Shown here: positions 22,452-33,565 of the stretch, in pieces | How the letters are laid out: the number at the start of each line of letters is the position of its first letter | Numbering within the stretch: the first letter of the stretch is position 1 | Assembly: GCA_012274445.1 (NCBI GenBank) | Contig: JAAROD010000004.1 | Coordinates: 1,922,001 to 1,986,000 of the forward strand | Source: Sclerotiophoma versabilis | Lineage: Eukaryota; Ascomycota; Dothideomycetes; Pleosporales; Didymellaceae | DNA length: 64,000 bases | Direction of reading: 5' to 3' | Translations under genes and position numbers: made by a program | Notes under the pieces: generated by a model | What the model was told of the DNA's origin: nothing | Database searches by the model: none | What the model saw: the letters and a program-made list of their open reading frames with translations, nothing else

Positions 22452-24530
22452 ATGTCTAAGCCGTTCGTTCTTTCTCTGGCCTGCGCTGCTCTGGCAACAG
22501 CACAGAGCGCAGCCCCCTCGTTTACTGCTTCCGTGGCAGCTGCCGCCGAGACAGTCACCACCACATCGACACCAGCGAACGTACCATTATTCGACGTTGA
22601 GACCGTTCAACTGACTGAAAATGTGGTCTCTGGGCTTCAGAGCAATCCTGATGTCGCCGAGTACGCTTCACTTTTTGACTTCGGCGATGCGAACTCTGCG
22701 GCTGCCGTGCGCTCTCGCCGTGCTCTTAGCACTCAGCGCTGCAAGACAATGCCTGGCGAAACTCTTTACCCCAGCAAGCTGGTTTGGAGTTTGTTCGACC
22801 TGTTGTCTGATGGCGCTCTCGAACCAATTGTGCCTATTGGCTCAGCCTGCTACCCAGACTCGATATACAATAATTACGATGCTGAAAGGTGTGCGTACTT
22901 GGTCAAAAACTTCGACCAGGAGGAAGTCTAGTATGTTCGCTCTTGTCATGACAGCAGTTCCCGCTGACCCAATGCAGCTACGAGAACAATGGAGCCTTGA
23001 TGAACCCACTATATTACGGCATGACCTGCCCGATTCCGGCATCCGGTAATGCTGCCAACGGTACTTGCACCCAGGGTGGATACTCGGAGTACGCAGTCAA
23101 GATCGAGAACGTTGCGCAAATCCAGTTGGCTGTCAACTTCGCTCGTTCGCTGAACCTTCGTTTGGTCATTCGCAACACTGGTCACGACTACAATGGTAGA
23201 TCAGTCGGAAAGGGCGCCTTGAGCGTTTGGACCCATGGCTTGAAGGAGATCCAGTATATTGAAAACTACCAAAGTTTTGCGTACTCCGGTCCTGTCTTCA
23301 AAGTTGGTGCAGGTGTACAAGGTTTTGAGCTGCTGCAGGCTGCTGAGAAGTACGGTGTCTCTGCTGTCGCTGGTATTTGCCCAGTATGTTCTAAGCACGC
23401 AATATCGTTGCGCTGTCGCTAACTGATTCTAGACTGTAGGTGTATTCGGTGGCTACTCGACCGGTGGTGGGCACAGCCCGCTGATGCAGTTGTTCGGAGC
23501 TGGTTCTGATCAGATCGTCGCTCTCGAAGTTGTGCTTGCGAACGGTCGTTTCATTACTGCTACGCAATCAGTGAACAGCGATCTGTATTGGGCCATGCTC
23601 GGTGGTGGCGGCGGCACATTCGGCATCATTACTTCTGCTGTCGTTAAGGTCCATCCCAAGGTACCTGTGACTACCTCATCCTGGACAGTTATGACATCTG
23701 AGATGATTTCTGTCGAGGCATTCTGGGAGCTCGTCAAATTCTTTTGGGAGAGCTTCCCAGCGTACAACGACGCCAAAACTTACTCATGGGGCAACATCAT
23801 GAAGCTTGCCCCTGGTGCCTATCTGTGGTCGATGAACCCATTCTTCGCAACCAACAAGACGATCGCAGAGTTTGAGGCTTTGGTTGCGCCACTTTTCGAG
23901 AAAGCTACTGAGCTCAATATCACAATCTCAGCCAATACAACACACTACGACACCGTGTATCAGGCATACCAAGCCACCTTTGCTCCGCAAAACTATTATA
24001 TTGGAGGAGCCGGTGCAATTCCCGGCAGTCGCTTCGTACCAACGGAGAACTGGGCGGACGCGAGAATTTTGAACCAGACATTTGCTGCCGTTCAGAATGT
24101 TGTGGAAAAGGCAATGATGTTAAACCTATACCACCAGCACACTGCTGATGAGTTCGACAAAGGCGTCAATTCGCTCAACCCAGCTTTCCGTAACCTGCAG
24201 GCTCAGCTTGTTGCCATCCAAAGTGTCAGTGACATGACCCCCGCTGGCTGGAAAGCTGCCGATGATGCGTTGAATAACGAGGCCATGGGCCCGCTTCGTG
24301 AAATTACGCCGGCTGGTGGTGCGTACGGTAACGAAGCGAACATTGGCGAGCCAGATTGGCAGCAAGCCTTCTGGGGCAAGAACTACCCACGGCTGCTCGA
24401 GGTGAAGAAGAAGTACGATCCAACTGAGTTGTTCTACGTTCACCACGGCGTGGGTAGCGAAGGATGGGTCGTCCAGGACAACGGTATCGTGGGCGTGCAG
24501 TCAACTGATGGACCTTTGTGCCGCATCTGA
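22452..24530 (+). CDS. Secreted FAD-linked oxidase (PCMH/berberine-bridge type)
   Basis: Three exons, 22452-22930, 22978-23383 and 23433-24530, give 660 residues with closed phases. [19 protein letters not shown] is a signal peptide. The FAD-binding PCMH domain contains [11 protein letters not shown], whose histidine is the usual site of covalent FAD, and [19 protein letters not shown]. The cysteine of that second motif lies where bicovalent oxidases make a second flavin bond. The C-terminal BBE-type segment is [16 protein letters not shown]. Related fungal enzymes oxidise sugars, alcohols or pathway intermediates and reduce O2 to H2O2. The substrate is unknown. A zinc-cluster regulator gene lies ~0.9 kb downstream on the same strand, which may hint at a small oxidative or secondary-metabolism pair. 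Confidence 0.92.
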
Positions 24531-25420
24531 TGCGCCAGAGGTCGTCCTGTTCCTGTACATAGTTAATGCAATCGGCGTGTTGCAGTGATACACTAATGAT
24601 TTCAAGGCATCCTCCAGATGTGCCCTTTCTATGCATCTGACGCGTCCTTAATGCGTTCATAGAGACTGCAACATGCCACTAACAGTATATCAAAGGGAAA
24701 ATAGCCTCTAGCGACAGAACTGACGCCTGAAACGGTGCGCTTAAGACAGAATCAGCATTGTAGCGAGGCTGTTCAAAACCTGACTGACGATGCCTGCAAT
24801 TGGTGGAATGTCCAAGCTGCGAAACATGGAATCAACTCTGCCATAATTCTGGCCCTCGGCAATTCAAAAAGCTTGTCGAAGCTGTTTGAAGCTGTTTGGG
24901 GAGAGCGGCGCAAGCCCGCAAGTCTCCGCGTGTTTTTGGTGAGTTTGGCGGCACAAGTCCGGTGCGGTGCGTCTTATGCACGCGCGGAGTGGCGCTCCGC
25001 ACCCTCCGCGTCGCGAGGCTCATTTCGACTACGACGACGTACCAGAGGAAAGTCGAAGCGGTGCAAAGAATGTTCCGTTGCAGCTAAGGGGCAGCGCAGC
25101 GCCCCATGCGCAAGGCTGCACATGTCGCAGACGGCGATGAGGGGGGAAGTGTCTGAGATTCGTGACGCGCCTTGTCAGCGGCGCTTCTCTGCTTGACCTG
25201 CGCACCTTTCAGGGCAGGCACAGACGATTAGTCACCCCAGCAGGACTGTCCCTGCGACTTCTGACGGGCTGTAAAACATTCACAGATCTCGTCTTCCGTC
25301 TCGTTCGCCCTGACCTTTCTCCTCCTCCCTCAGCTATTGCAGGCTTCGTGTCCACATTGAGCGCCAGATCTCGGAATCTTGACCACCCGGCGCGGAATTC
25401 TTTACTGCTACCCTGCAACC
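24531..25420. other. Intergenic, GC-rich middle, no supported gene
   Basis: It contains the 3' flank of the oxidase gene and the promoter of the regulator. ORFs at 24735-25196 are Arg/Ala/Ser-rich shadows of GC-rich sequence, without motifs. Confidence 0.5.
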
Positions 25421-26870
25421 ATGTGTCCGTTCAGTATGTCCAATTCAACATTTATATTATCCCTCGCCTCGTTCTGACTATAGGCAGCCTCTCTACCTCC
25501 AAATGAAGGGCCTAATCGCTTCTCCCCTACATCTATCAAAGATTGGCAGCCAAGGCGGAAGTCAGTCTCCAACGCTTGCGAGCGATGCCGGCGGAGAAAG
25601 ATTCGGTGCGACGGTGATACGCCATGTGCCACATGTAAGCGGTTCTCGTTACAATGTGTGAGAACGCAAAAACCAAAAGAATTAGTCGCATCGTAAGTAA
25701 ACCGTATTGCCACGCTGTCACGTGATGGCATATAACTCACACCTGTTAAGTGAACATAGAGAAGCGCTTGAGAGTCGAATACACCAGCTCGAGTCACAAC
25801 TTGCTGCACACGTGAATGCTCCAATGCACGGCATGGAGGGCATTGACGAGACCATACTGGCTGCGACATCAGCAGAGTTCAATTGGCAAGACACCCCACC
25901 ACCAATCAATCTCGACACAACATTTGCGACGTCGTTCGATACCAGTGGGATAAATCTTGGCGAATTTGCGCAGAACAGCATGCCTACAATCGCGATCAAT
26001 CAATGTGAGCATGTCCCCAATGTGGCATCGCCATCTTCACCAGTACCTTCATTCTGGTCAGGTACTACACGGGCATCGTCCCCCGATATGCCGCCCACCT
26101 CCGTTCCTCCACAATTCGCCTCGATTCCACCGCATCTGCTCGGCAGCAAACCGAGCACCTCGCCACTAGAACCACATACTGCACCATCTTGGGAGTTCAT
26201 GGCCCAGATGCAGCCATGTCAGAAGAATGCTGGGAGAAGTCGGAGTCATTCTCGTAATACCTCCAAATCGTCCGCCTCCCTCGAAAGCGACGACCAGGCC
26301 ATGTCACCAATAGCTGAAGTCGATGATGATTTACTACCATTCACAACTTCTGCTCCACATTTGCCACGACAAGGCGTATTTGCTCCCAGCCCAGCGCCCG
26401 CATCAGCACGCTCGAGTTATACAGACCGTAGCCGTGCCGTCTCCACGACACCACTGCCTAGTCGCTTTGAGGCCGAGACTCTCACGACAGAGTTTATGCA
26501 GCATGTGGAGACTCACTCACCACAAGCGTATGGCATGACCGCCAGTTCATTTGCTCAGCTCTGCGAAATGGTCTACCCAAACCCCCAGAAAGCTTCGCCC
26601 TCAATGACAGTGGCCTCCATGTCAATGGCCAGGTTTCATGTGTTCCTTGCAATGGCTACCGGAATGAAGCTGAGAATCAAAGACAGCCCAGAGAACACCA
26701 ATACCCTTCTCGATACATGCTACGATCTCGCTATGCAGCAAATCACTGCTTCGACATTTTGGCAAGAGCATGGCGGCGTTGAAGCAGCCCAGCTACTCGC
26801 TGTTTTCGCAGGCATTCGCAAGATACCCAATCTTGATCCTGCGCCCTTACAACATTCTTTCACATGGTGA
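25421..26870 (+). CDS. Zn(II)2Cys6 transcription factor, short form
   Basis: The exons are 25421-25433 (13 nt), 25488-25692 and 25751-26870, giving 445 residues. The tiny first exon is inferred from phase and splice sites. Residues 35-61 form the binuclear zinc cluster CX2CX6CX5CX2CX6C (ACERCRRRKIRCDGD...CATCKRF), followed after ~15 residues by a coiled-coil dimerisation stretch (REALESRIHQLESQL). A long Ser/Pro-rich linker ends in a segment beginning SRFEAETLTTEFMQHVETH that resembles the start of the fungal middle-homology region (MARFHVFLAMATGMKLR). The protein then stops, roughly 200-300 residues earlier than many relatives. It may be a naturally short version, or a downstream exon was missed. 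It binds DNA; targets are unknown, but the FAD oxidase upstream is a candidate. Confidence 0.85.
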
Positions 26871-27254
26871 CAACCGTCTTTGCGCCAGCCATGTCGATCT
26901 GTCAATTTTAGATATCCTTGTTTTCTTGTAGGAGTAAGTCGCCAAAGACACTCCTGCAGGTGGAAAGTATCTTGATGTACATAGTAACACTCTTCTGAAA
27001 TGCACACAAACAATAAGATTCACGACTTTGGTCTGCTCAGGATCTGCCAAGACTATCGCCTCGATAGCGAAGTTGAGGCTGTAAGTCTCCAAATGAGGAA
27101 GGAGGGTGTGACGTCACACTATTAGCTTGTGCCTGAACAGCCTTACACTAGCTTGTTTTGCAGCCTGCAGATCCCTAGCGCTTACATATGGTAGTATGTT
27201 TCCTGTAATCTGCCTCGCTCCTTACTGTTCTGCTCGCCTTGCCCTCAGTCCAAC
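26871..27254. other. Intergenic, no supported gene
   Basis: It contains the 3' flank of the regulator and the promoter of the next gene. A CT-rich stretch precedes the ATG at 27255. No missed C-terminal exon of the regulator could be recognised here. Confidence 0.5.
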
Positions 27255-29066
27255 ATGACATTCAGGTCTTTACCAATGATACCATGGCGAAGAACGGCAC
27301 TCTCCACTGCACGGTATTCTGGACAGTCAGCACAGGCGGTGCATGAACAAGCGCTCGATCTCTTTGTTCTTGGCTTCTATAAACAAGCAAACGTCTTGCT
27401 TAAAGCACTGTACGACTATGGTTATGGTTTAGAGTTTGATCTCGATACAAACATGAGGACATGCTACGACCCTTGGGAACACTTCGATTGCTTACCAGCA
27501 TTGTACGAAGCCTGGAAGACCTACGGCTGTTTGCCATCGTGGATCGAGCACCCACACCCAGAGAAGCCGTTCCACGGACGCGATCACATCATGCATGATA
27601 AGCCGCTTTGGAACGATTTCAAGGATAAATGGGCAGATGGTTTACCAGAAGTTCTGCGCCAGGATGCACTTGAAGATGGTTACGTCGGGAATGCTGCATT
27701 GCAGGGTTTGTTGAGGCAGCTTGAGGTACAAGATCCCAACATCATGAGTGGAACGAGAAAGTCTCTAGGTGCTGTGGTGCAAGCTTCAATGCTAGCCGGA
27801 GACCTACAAATGGCAAGATCTATAGTCGAGAAAGACGTCACAAACCTATATCGCCACTTCCAAGACCCTTCGCATCAGCCGGACGTCTACACTGGTGGAT
27901 TGAGGACACGATTGAACAAACGCCTAGGCCTGCATCATGCACCGAAAATGTGGGGCCATCTTAAAGACGTAAACATCGGTAAAGCACTGGGTATCGGCAG
28001 CGAAAGTGTGGACGAGTACGTTGCAGAAGGCTGTGAGCTGATCAAGCAGCGCTTCAAGGAAGGCCCTACCCGTCCCTACGCAGACAAGAGTATCGCAGAC
28101 CTAGTGCACCTACTAGTTGAGGCCAAACAGGCAGAGGTCATCGCCAATTGGGGGCCTGATCATGTTGCCAACAATTTGAAACCTCCTGCGACCGAGGAGG
28201 AAATCGCAGAACTGGAAACAAGACTAGTGAGAACACCAGCTCTCAGCAACTATCAGGTCGCACATGGAAACAGCTCGATCGACCCAGGCGCGACACCTTT
28301 GCTCCCCGAAGGATCCTTGCCGGACGACTATAAAGACTTTTTACGCGTCACCAATGGGTTATACCAGGACGGTCCATACCCAGTCGCTGGTCCCAACAAT
28401 CCGGGTAACCTATTCTATGGCATTGAAGGTATTGATGTCTCTGATGATGAGCTGTGGGTTCATGATCTGGACTTCACTCTCTTCCCCTTAGATTCCTCGA
28501 TTTCCGGCGACAATATTGCATTAGGTGATTTCACTGGCTTCTCCATTGGCGCAGGAGGTGATGAGGGTCAAGCGCTTCTCATTCCACCTTCATCTATGAA
28601 GCGAGTTCTTGCGGACTTCGAGAAAACGTATGCGGCCGCTGATGAGCGCGGCAAGCGAGAGTATGATAGTGCTGCACTAGATGTATATGGCGGAATTGAG
28701 CGGCTGAGGAATATGGAGTGGCTATGTGTTGAAACATTCCATTGGGACCCTGATCCAACGATGTATGACGGGTTTCGTGGGTACCTTGAGCATTGCGTTG
28801 AGGAGGCGGTCAAGAAAGTTGATGAGCTACACGAAAAGGAGGCGGAGGGAAAAGATATAGCTGAAGAGGAGGATGATAATCAAGAGGGAAAATCTGACTC
28901 TGAGGCAAATGCTGGAGGCAAAAGGAAGCGCGGCAGTGTGGAAGACGAGTTGGCACATGCTAGCGACACCATGCAGGACCAGACGAACAAGACCGCAGAC
29001 AGCGAAACCAGCGATCGCACATCAATCTCTCGCAGTCTCCACAAATCAAAAGCCCAAAGAACATGA
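27255..29066 (+). CDS. SUKH (SMI1/KNR4-like) domain protein
   Basis: A single exon encodes 603 residues. The N-terminal ~300 residues are helical and not assigned; the beginning has a repeat-like helix pair (HEQALDLFVLGFYKQANVLL). From about residue 320 to 470 the sequence matches a SUKH/Smi1-Knr4 fold: a TEEEIAELETRL helix, LPDDYKDFLRVTNGLY at about residue 355, and strands around DFTGFSIG. The C-terminal ~100 residues are very acidic, then basic (EEEDDNQEGKSDSEAN, KRKR), which suggests a disordered tail with a possible nuclear signal. Yeast Knr4 links cell-wall synthesis to signalling, but here only the domain is shared and the N-terminus differs, so a role cannot be assigned. Confidence 0.85.
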   Translation: MTFRSLPMIPWRRTALSTARYSGQSAQAVHEQALDLFVLGFYKQANVLLKALYDYGYGLEFDLDTNMRTCYDPWEHFDCLPALYEAWKTYGCLPSWIEHPHPEKPFHGRDHIMHDKPLWNDFKDKWADGLPEVLRQDALEDGYVGNAALQGLLRQLEVQDPNIMSGTRKSLGAVVQASMLAGDLQMARSIVEKDVTNLYRHFQDPSHQPDVYTGGLRTRLNKRLGLHHAPKMWGHLKDVNIGKALGIGSESVDEYVAEGCELIKQRFKEGPTRPYADKSIADLVHLLVEAKQAEVIANWGPDHVANNLKPPATEEEIAELETRLVRTPALSNYQVAHGNSSIDPGATPLLPEGSLPDDYKDFLRVTNGLYQDGPYPVAGPNNPGNLFYGIEGIDVSDDELWVHDLDFTLFPLDSSISGDNIALGDFTGFSIGAGGDEGQALLIPPSSMKRVLADFEKTYAAADERGKREYDSAALDVYGGIERLRNMEWLCVETFHWDPDPTMYDGFRGYLEHCVEEAVKKVDELHEKEAEGKDIAEEEDDNQEGKSDSEANAGGKRKRGSVEDELAHASDTMQDQTNKTADSETSDRTSISRSLHKSKAQRT

Positions 29067-29498
29067 CAGCTGCCACTTTGATGGCTCCCTATCCGTTTGG
29101 CCGTCCTTGACCCACCTTGACACGTGTCGACCCACCACGATGCATATACACCGCTATACACCGCATGTTCGCCTCATCCAGACAGCGAAAGCAACAGATG
29201 CTAGCACTTTTAGCTCAGCATCTGCAGAAGTCCTTTGATTTAACAGTCCAACTCCTCTCACCATACTTCAACCTACCCTCGCCATCAACCACTCGATCGC
29301 CTCCAACCAAATCATCGGGTTTCCACACTTCACGCGAAACAACACTGCCGACAAGTGATCAAACTGGACACCAGAAGACACGCCAAACCCCACCAGTTTG
29401 GCCCCCGTTCGCTCCGAGCGCTCTGTTCCACACCTGAGCCTAGCTTTCGAGCTTCGCGAACGCCTACAACCTAAATCCAAACTTCACATAACGCAACC
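29067..29498. other. Intergenic, CT-rich leader
   Basis: It lies between two plus-strand genes. The pyrimidine- and CA-rich sequence from about 29240 to 29490 looks like the promoter and 5' leader of the small ORF that follows. Confidence 0.5.
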
Positions 29499-29924
29499 AT
29501 GTCTCTGCACGCTCGCCAACCCACTCTCCTCCGCATGGTCATGGAACCCTCCTCCACCTCTCCGCCCACAACTCCCACCAGGTCCCGCACAGCACCAGTT
29601 GAGCAAGACACGAGTCCGAATAGGACGGAGCTAGAACCCACACCGTTGTTGCTGGCGCTCGATATGGAAGCTGAGAGGAAGAGGTTACGAAAGCGGAAAG
29701 ATTCGGTTTTGACGGGCGTGCAAGTGGATGAGTACGTCGAGGTAGACGATGAAGTGAAAGAGGACGATCGCTCGGCGGACAGTGAGGACGGCAAACAAGT
29801 CATCATCCCCGTGAAGGAGGATCTGAGTCAGCTCGCGCTACTGGGCCAGACGATCAACAACGGGTTTTGGAATGGGGTGGAAGGGGTGAGGAAAGGGGTT
29901 TGGGGACTCGCTGGATGGGCGTAA
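29499..29924 (+). CDS. Small hypothetical protein
   Basis: An intronless ORF of 141 residues in a good start context (caaccATGTC). It has a Ser/Thr/Pro-rich N-terminus, a basic patch (ERKRLRKRKDS), an acidic middle (VEVDDEVKEDDRSADSEDG) and a hydrophobic, Gly/Trp-containing C-terminus (INNGFWNGVEGVRKGVWG). The alternating charged composition and conserved-looking tail favour a real gene. I do not recognise a family, and no membrane segment or signal peptide is evident. Confidence 0.6.
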   Translation: MSLHARQPTLLRMVMEPSSTSPPTTPTRSRTAPVEQDTSPNRTELEPTPLLLALDMEAERKRLRKRKDSVLTGVQVDEYVEVDDEVKEDDRSADSEDGKQVIIPVKEDLSQLALLGQTINNGFWNGVEGVRKGVWGLAGWA

Positions 29925-30112
29925 AGGTTGGAGAAGGGCTATATGGGCACTAAGAGCACATTATGAGTATTATCAAGGCGTTTTGTTCTGGGTCAGGGTT
30001 CGGGAAACTTGTGAACATTGATTATGCGCTGTGGCGCGATATTATGGTACAGATTTATCGTATCGTCATTATTCCTTACATACCAGAACACTTCAAAGCT
30101 GAGGCGGGACAC

Positions 30113-31372
30113 TTATTTCTTGGTGTCTTCCTTAGCCTCCTTCGCCAAGCTCTGTGCCTTGTCACCGTGCTTCTTCAGCACATCAGTGACCTCGGCAACA
30201 GCATCCTTGAATATCTTCTGCGCCTCGTCACCGTGCTTTGACGCAGCCTCTTGCAGCTGCTGCAGCTTGGGCATGATCTGGTCGCCGCCAGGGATTTTGT
30301 TCATGTACTGCTCGGCATACTTCTGCATGCTTTCGACATCAAAGCCGGATTGCTGTGCCTTGTCTTTGGCTTGGCTTGCGGCATCCTTGACGTACTTCTC
30401 GAGGTCGCCGGTGTCACCCTTCTCAACGGCGGTCTTGACCTTCTCGTACAGCTGCTGCACGTTACCGGACTTGAGCGCGTCCTTGTTCTCCTCAACCAGC
30501 TTCTTGATCTGAGGATTCTTCTCGAGGTAGGGCTTGGCTTGCTCCATACCCTTGTCCCATGCCTTGTCGCCGAGCTGCTTGACCTTCTCGACCTTCTCCT
30601 GAACGACACTCTTGATCTTCTCAATGTTGGCAGGACTAACGCCAGTCTTGATGATGTCGCTGATCTGTTGCCATGTCTTGTCGACCTCCTTCTTGGCCTC
30701 AGGGCCGTACTGGTCACCCAGCTGCTTGAGTGTGTCCAGGTTGCCGCCAACCTTCTCCTTCAGCTTGGGGTGATTGTCCATGATCTGCTGAGCAGCGTCG
30801 CCGGAGAGGTCGGCGATGCGGCCAAGGTGCTTGACCAGTACCTGCCATGCCTGCTGGGCGGTGAAGACACTGATGTCACCTCCCTTGAGGACATCACGCA
30901 GCTCGCCGTAGGCTTCCCTCACAATGGAGTCTACCTCATCACCATGCTTGGCGCGGACGGCATCGAGATCGTTGAAGGCGGAGTCTACGTATCCTTTGGC
31001 GCCAGGGATGAAGGCAGCGTAGCTCTGTGCGGCGTTGCGCAGCCATTCGAGGGCCTCATTAGGCTCAGGTGTGTTCTCCTTGATCTTTTGTGTGGTAGAG
31101 TTGATGTAGTTCTTAGTCTGCTTTGAGGCAGCTACGAGGTCGCGGGCACCTGATTGTCTGTAGAAGATGTAGCCAACCGTTACGGCGGCGGCGGCACCAC
31201 TGACAGCGCCAATGGCAGCATGTGTCCCTGCACCAGAGTTGCCAGACGCTGCTGACTCTGTTGACTGGAAGCGGGGCTTCTGTGCACGAAACTGGGGCTT
31301 AACGTGGGCAACAGGGCGGCTTGCGCAGCGAGCTGCGAAGCGCGCGTTCTGGATGGCTTGTCTTGAGTACAT
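30113..31372 (-). CDS. Mitochondrial membrane-anchored helical protein of unknown function
   Basis: A single exon encodes 419 residues. The N-terminus (MYSRQAIQNARFAARCASRPVA...) is rich in Arg, Ser and Ala with no acidic residues and ends in RFQSTES, a typical matrix-targeting presequence. A Gly/Ala-rich hydrophobic segment at about residues 50-70 (AAIGAVSGAAAAVTVGYIFY) is probably a membrane helix. The remaining ~340 residues are highly charged helix (KEVDKTWQQISDIIK, VQEKVEKVKQLGDKAWDKGM), resembling apolipoprotein- or LEA-like amphipathic repeats. Homologues are common in moulds as uncharacterised mitochondrial proteins. An inner-membrane or cristae role is conceivable but unsupported. 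Confidence 0.87.
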   Translation of the reverse strand: MYSRQAIQNARFAARCASRPVAHVKPQFRAQKPRFQSTESAASGNSGAGTHAAIGAVSGAAAAVTVGYIFYRQSGARDLVAASKQTKNYINSTTQKIKENTPEPNEALEWLRNAAQSYAAFIPGAKGYVDSAFNDLDAVRAKHGDEVDSIVREAYGELRDVLKGGDISVFTAQQAWQVLVKHLGRIADLSGDAAQQIMDNHPKLKEKVGGNLDTLKQLGDQYGPEAKKEVDKTWQQISDIIKTGVSPANIEKIKSVVQEKVEKVKQLGDKAWDKGMEQAKPYLEKNPQIKKLVEENKDALKSGNVQQLYEKVKTAVEKGDTGDLEKYVKDAASQAKDKAQQSGFDVESMQKYAEQYMNKIPGGDQIMPKLQQLQEAASKHGDEAQKIFKDAVAEVTDVLKKHGDKAQSLAKEAKEDTKK

Positions 31373-32662
31373 CCTGTAGTTTGTGTGTGGAGGAGTTCAA
31401 TTGATCAACAGATTGATGGAAATTGAAGATTGGGTATCTGGGAATGAAGTGCAATGCAGTAGTGTGATGAGATATTATAGCAGAAGCAGAAGCTTTTAAA
31501 AGAGCAAACAGCTCTCACAGCTCCAAAGCAGTAAGTACGTCATGGTGACGGATCCGCGGCGCTTACCATAACCAGCTGGGTGTTCACCGCTAGCCTTCTG
31601 CACAGGCCCGCTTTTGCCAGGAACGAACGCTCTGGATTTTTGGCCGGCCTCCCACGTCAGTCATCTCCACAAGAGCCGCATTTTTGCGGAATGTCCCCGC
31701 ATTTCCTTGTGAACCCGGTTTGACTTCGCCATGTTACGAAGAAATTACGACTGGCCGTTTGTCGATCAGGGTCGCAATGTCGGCAGGGTGGCAGACCTCG
31801 CAAATTATCACGACAACATGATGTCCTAAGAGATGTGAAATAACTGGCCGTAAATTTTTACAGAACACCTCACTCGAACAATGTCCTTGCAGTATGACCC
31901 CCTAGGCAAAGATAGAAGGTAACAAGCAATGCTTACTCACGTGGCCAAACCCAGTCCGAGGATGTACTCAACCTCACACCAGCACCAGCAATGTCTTCAC
32001 GTGCGCAGCCACTAAGACTGATCCAACCACTGAGTTGTCTCCCAATTGTTCGATCACTCTTCTTTTGACGACACTCCGCTACAGATACCTGATCGTCGAA
32101 ACCGACGATCGAGTGGCTCCTTCTGTTTGATCCGCTTCTGTTTCAAATGCTAAACAGGAAGGAGAAATCTGCGGCACGGCCATGAAGAAGTGCGGCGAAA
32201 GCATCGTTGCATCAAGCATGGAGGTGAAGAAAGACTCTACCCACACTCTGGCGTATCCGCACGTTGTCTTAAAGAAGTTTTGGAGGCCGGCGCGAATTAG
32301 AAAATGCTCATAGGCGAGAACGAGATCAAGACCAAGGCGATACATCGGATTGTGGGCTCAAGTGGCTTGGTGAACTTCTAACAGGTTCTTTTCAAAAAGT
32401 CTTCGGGACTAGCTCGATGCCAAAAGTTGGGAAAATGCTGCGGCTACATGCTTGGAAAAAACAGCCTAATCCTCTGGTCAGTTTCGCACGTCGCGGTCGA
32501 GGCACGTGGACCTAGCACTCACGGATCCACAGGTAGCCTCGGCTTTTCTTTTGTATCTTTACACTATTTTTGCACTTGGAATATGCACTTGCACACTGGA
32601 TAAGCGTCATACGAACGCGAGATTTGCTTTGATCGATTGATGCCCTGCGCTTGGAATTCATT
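31373..32662. other. Intergenic, no supported gene
   Basis: It contains the promoter of the mitochondrial protein gene on the left. A minus-strand ORF at 32079-32345 lacks recognisable features. A small perfect inverted repeat lies at 32091-32110. Confidence 0.5.
32091..32110. repeat. Perfect 8-bp inverted repeat with 4-nt loop
   Basis: GATCGTCG-AAAC-CGACGATC. It could form a short hairpin or be a dimeric binding site. No context assigns a role. Confidence 0.5.
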
Positions 32663-33565
32663 TTACTTCCTTGCAACACCTACCAACGCCACCATCGGAA
32701 TTCCTACGAGTTCAAGCACCCCTCCTTCCGCACTCGACCTCTCAACCTTCACTACAACTTTCTCAGCCGCAATTTCCAACTGCTCTCTGAACTTCGTCTC
32801 CTCCTCTCCACTCCACTTCTGACAATACCGACTCATCAAGGCCATGATGTGCTCACACACGTCCCTCACATCGCTCCCTGCAACATGCACCGTCTTCACT
32901 TGCACCTCCACAGTCTGAAATCCCGCATCTTTCAACACGTTCTCAAGAGTTTCCGCCTTGAACCACTTCTCATCAACCGGAGGCCGAAACAAAGGCTCCT
33001 CATGCCCGCACGCACGCTGCGCCTCTCTCACGACCTCAAACGGTTGGAGCTCCTTCCAGCTCGTCACCACTGCCGTGCCCCCCGGCTTCAGAGTACGCAG
33101 AATCTCGCGCGCACCAGCCAGGCCGTCGTCGAAATGCAAGATCCCACAGTTAGTGAATGAGTGCGTGAAGGTGTCGTCATTGAACGGCAGGGTCTCAGCC
33201 GGCGAAACGTGGAAATGCACTTGTACGCCTGCGCGGGTTAGATTTGCAGATTCATGCCCCTGGTCGCGGGACTGTGCGAGCTCGATCATAGCTTCTGAGC
33301 GATCGGTGCAGTGAATTGTCGTGGTGGAGGCGGGATCTGGAGCTGCTTGGGCGGGTGCGGTGAGCGCGATGAGTTCTTGCGTGACGATGCCTGGGCCGCA
33401 GGCATTGTCGTGGATTACGGAGCCGGATGCGATGGGAGCGCAGAGCGTGATTATGTGGTGTGCAAGATCACGCGTGCAGCCACCTGTGGAGCTCTCGTAC
33501 TTGGCTGCGTGTGTTTTGTTGTCGAATACGCGTTCTGTCGGTTTGGGGGTGGAAGAGTTGCTCAT
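32663..33565 (-). CDS. Class I SAM-dependent methyltransferase
   Basis: A single exon encodes 300 residues. Motif I is IHDNACGPGIVT, the glycine-rich SAM-binding loop. It is followed by an acidic-loop region (IHCTDRSEAMIELA), motif II/III-like LPFNDDTFTHSFTNCGILHF and the post-motif LRTLKPGGTAVVTSW. The order is that of the UbiE/COQ5-like (Methyltransf_11) group. Fungal members of this size usually methylate small molecules, often in secondary metabolism. The substrate is unknown, and no obvious biosynthetic core gene lies next to it. Confidence 0.9.
   Translation of the reverse strand: MSNSSTPKPTERVFDNKTHAAKYESSTGGCTRDLAHHIITLCAPIASGSVIHDNACGPGIVTQELIALTAPAQAAPDPASTTTIHCTDRSEAMIELAQSRDQGHESANLTRAGVQVHFHVSPAETLPFNDDTFTHSFTNCGILHFDDGLAGAREILRTLKPGGTAVVTSWKELQPFEVVREAQRACGHEEPLFRPPVDEKWFKAETLENVLKDAGFQTVEVQVKTVHVAGSDVRDVCEHIMALMSRYCQKWSGEEETKFREQLEIAAEKVVVKVERSSAEGGVLELVGIPMVALVGVARK

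Noticed and set aside
26000..26200. ORFs in other frames across the Zn2Cys6 gene linker
   Set aside because: They are alternative readings of the Ser/Pro-rich linker of the real gene.
30251..31126. 291-codon ORF on the plus strand, very Leu/Val-rich
   Set aside because: Antisense to the mitochondrial protein gene. The hydrophobic reading mirrors its Lys/Glu/Asp-rich codons.
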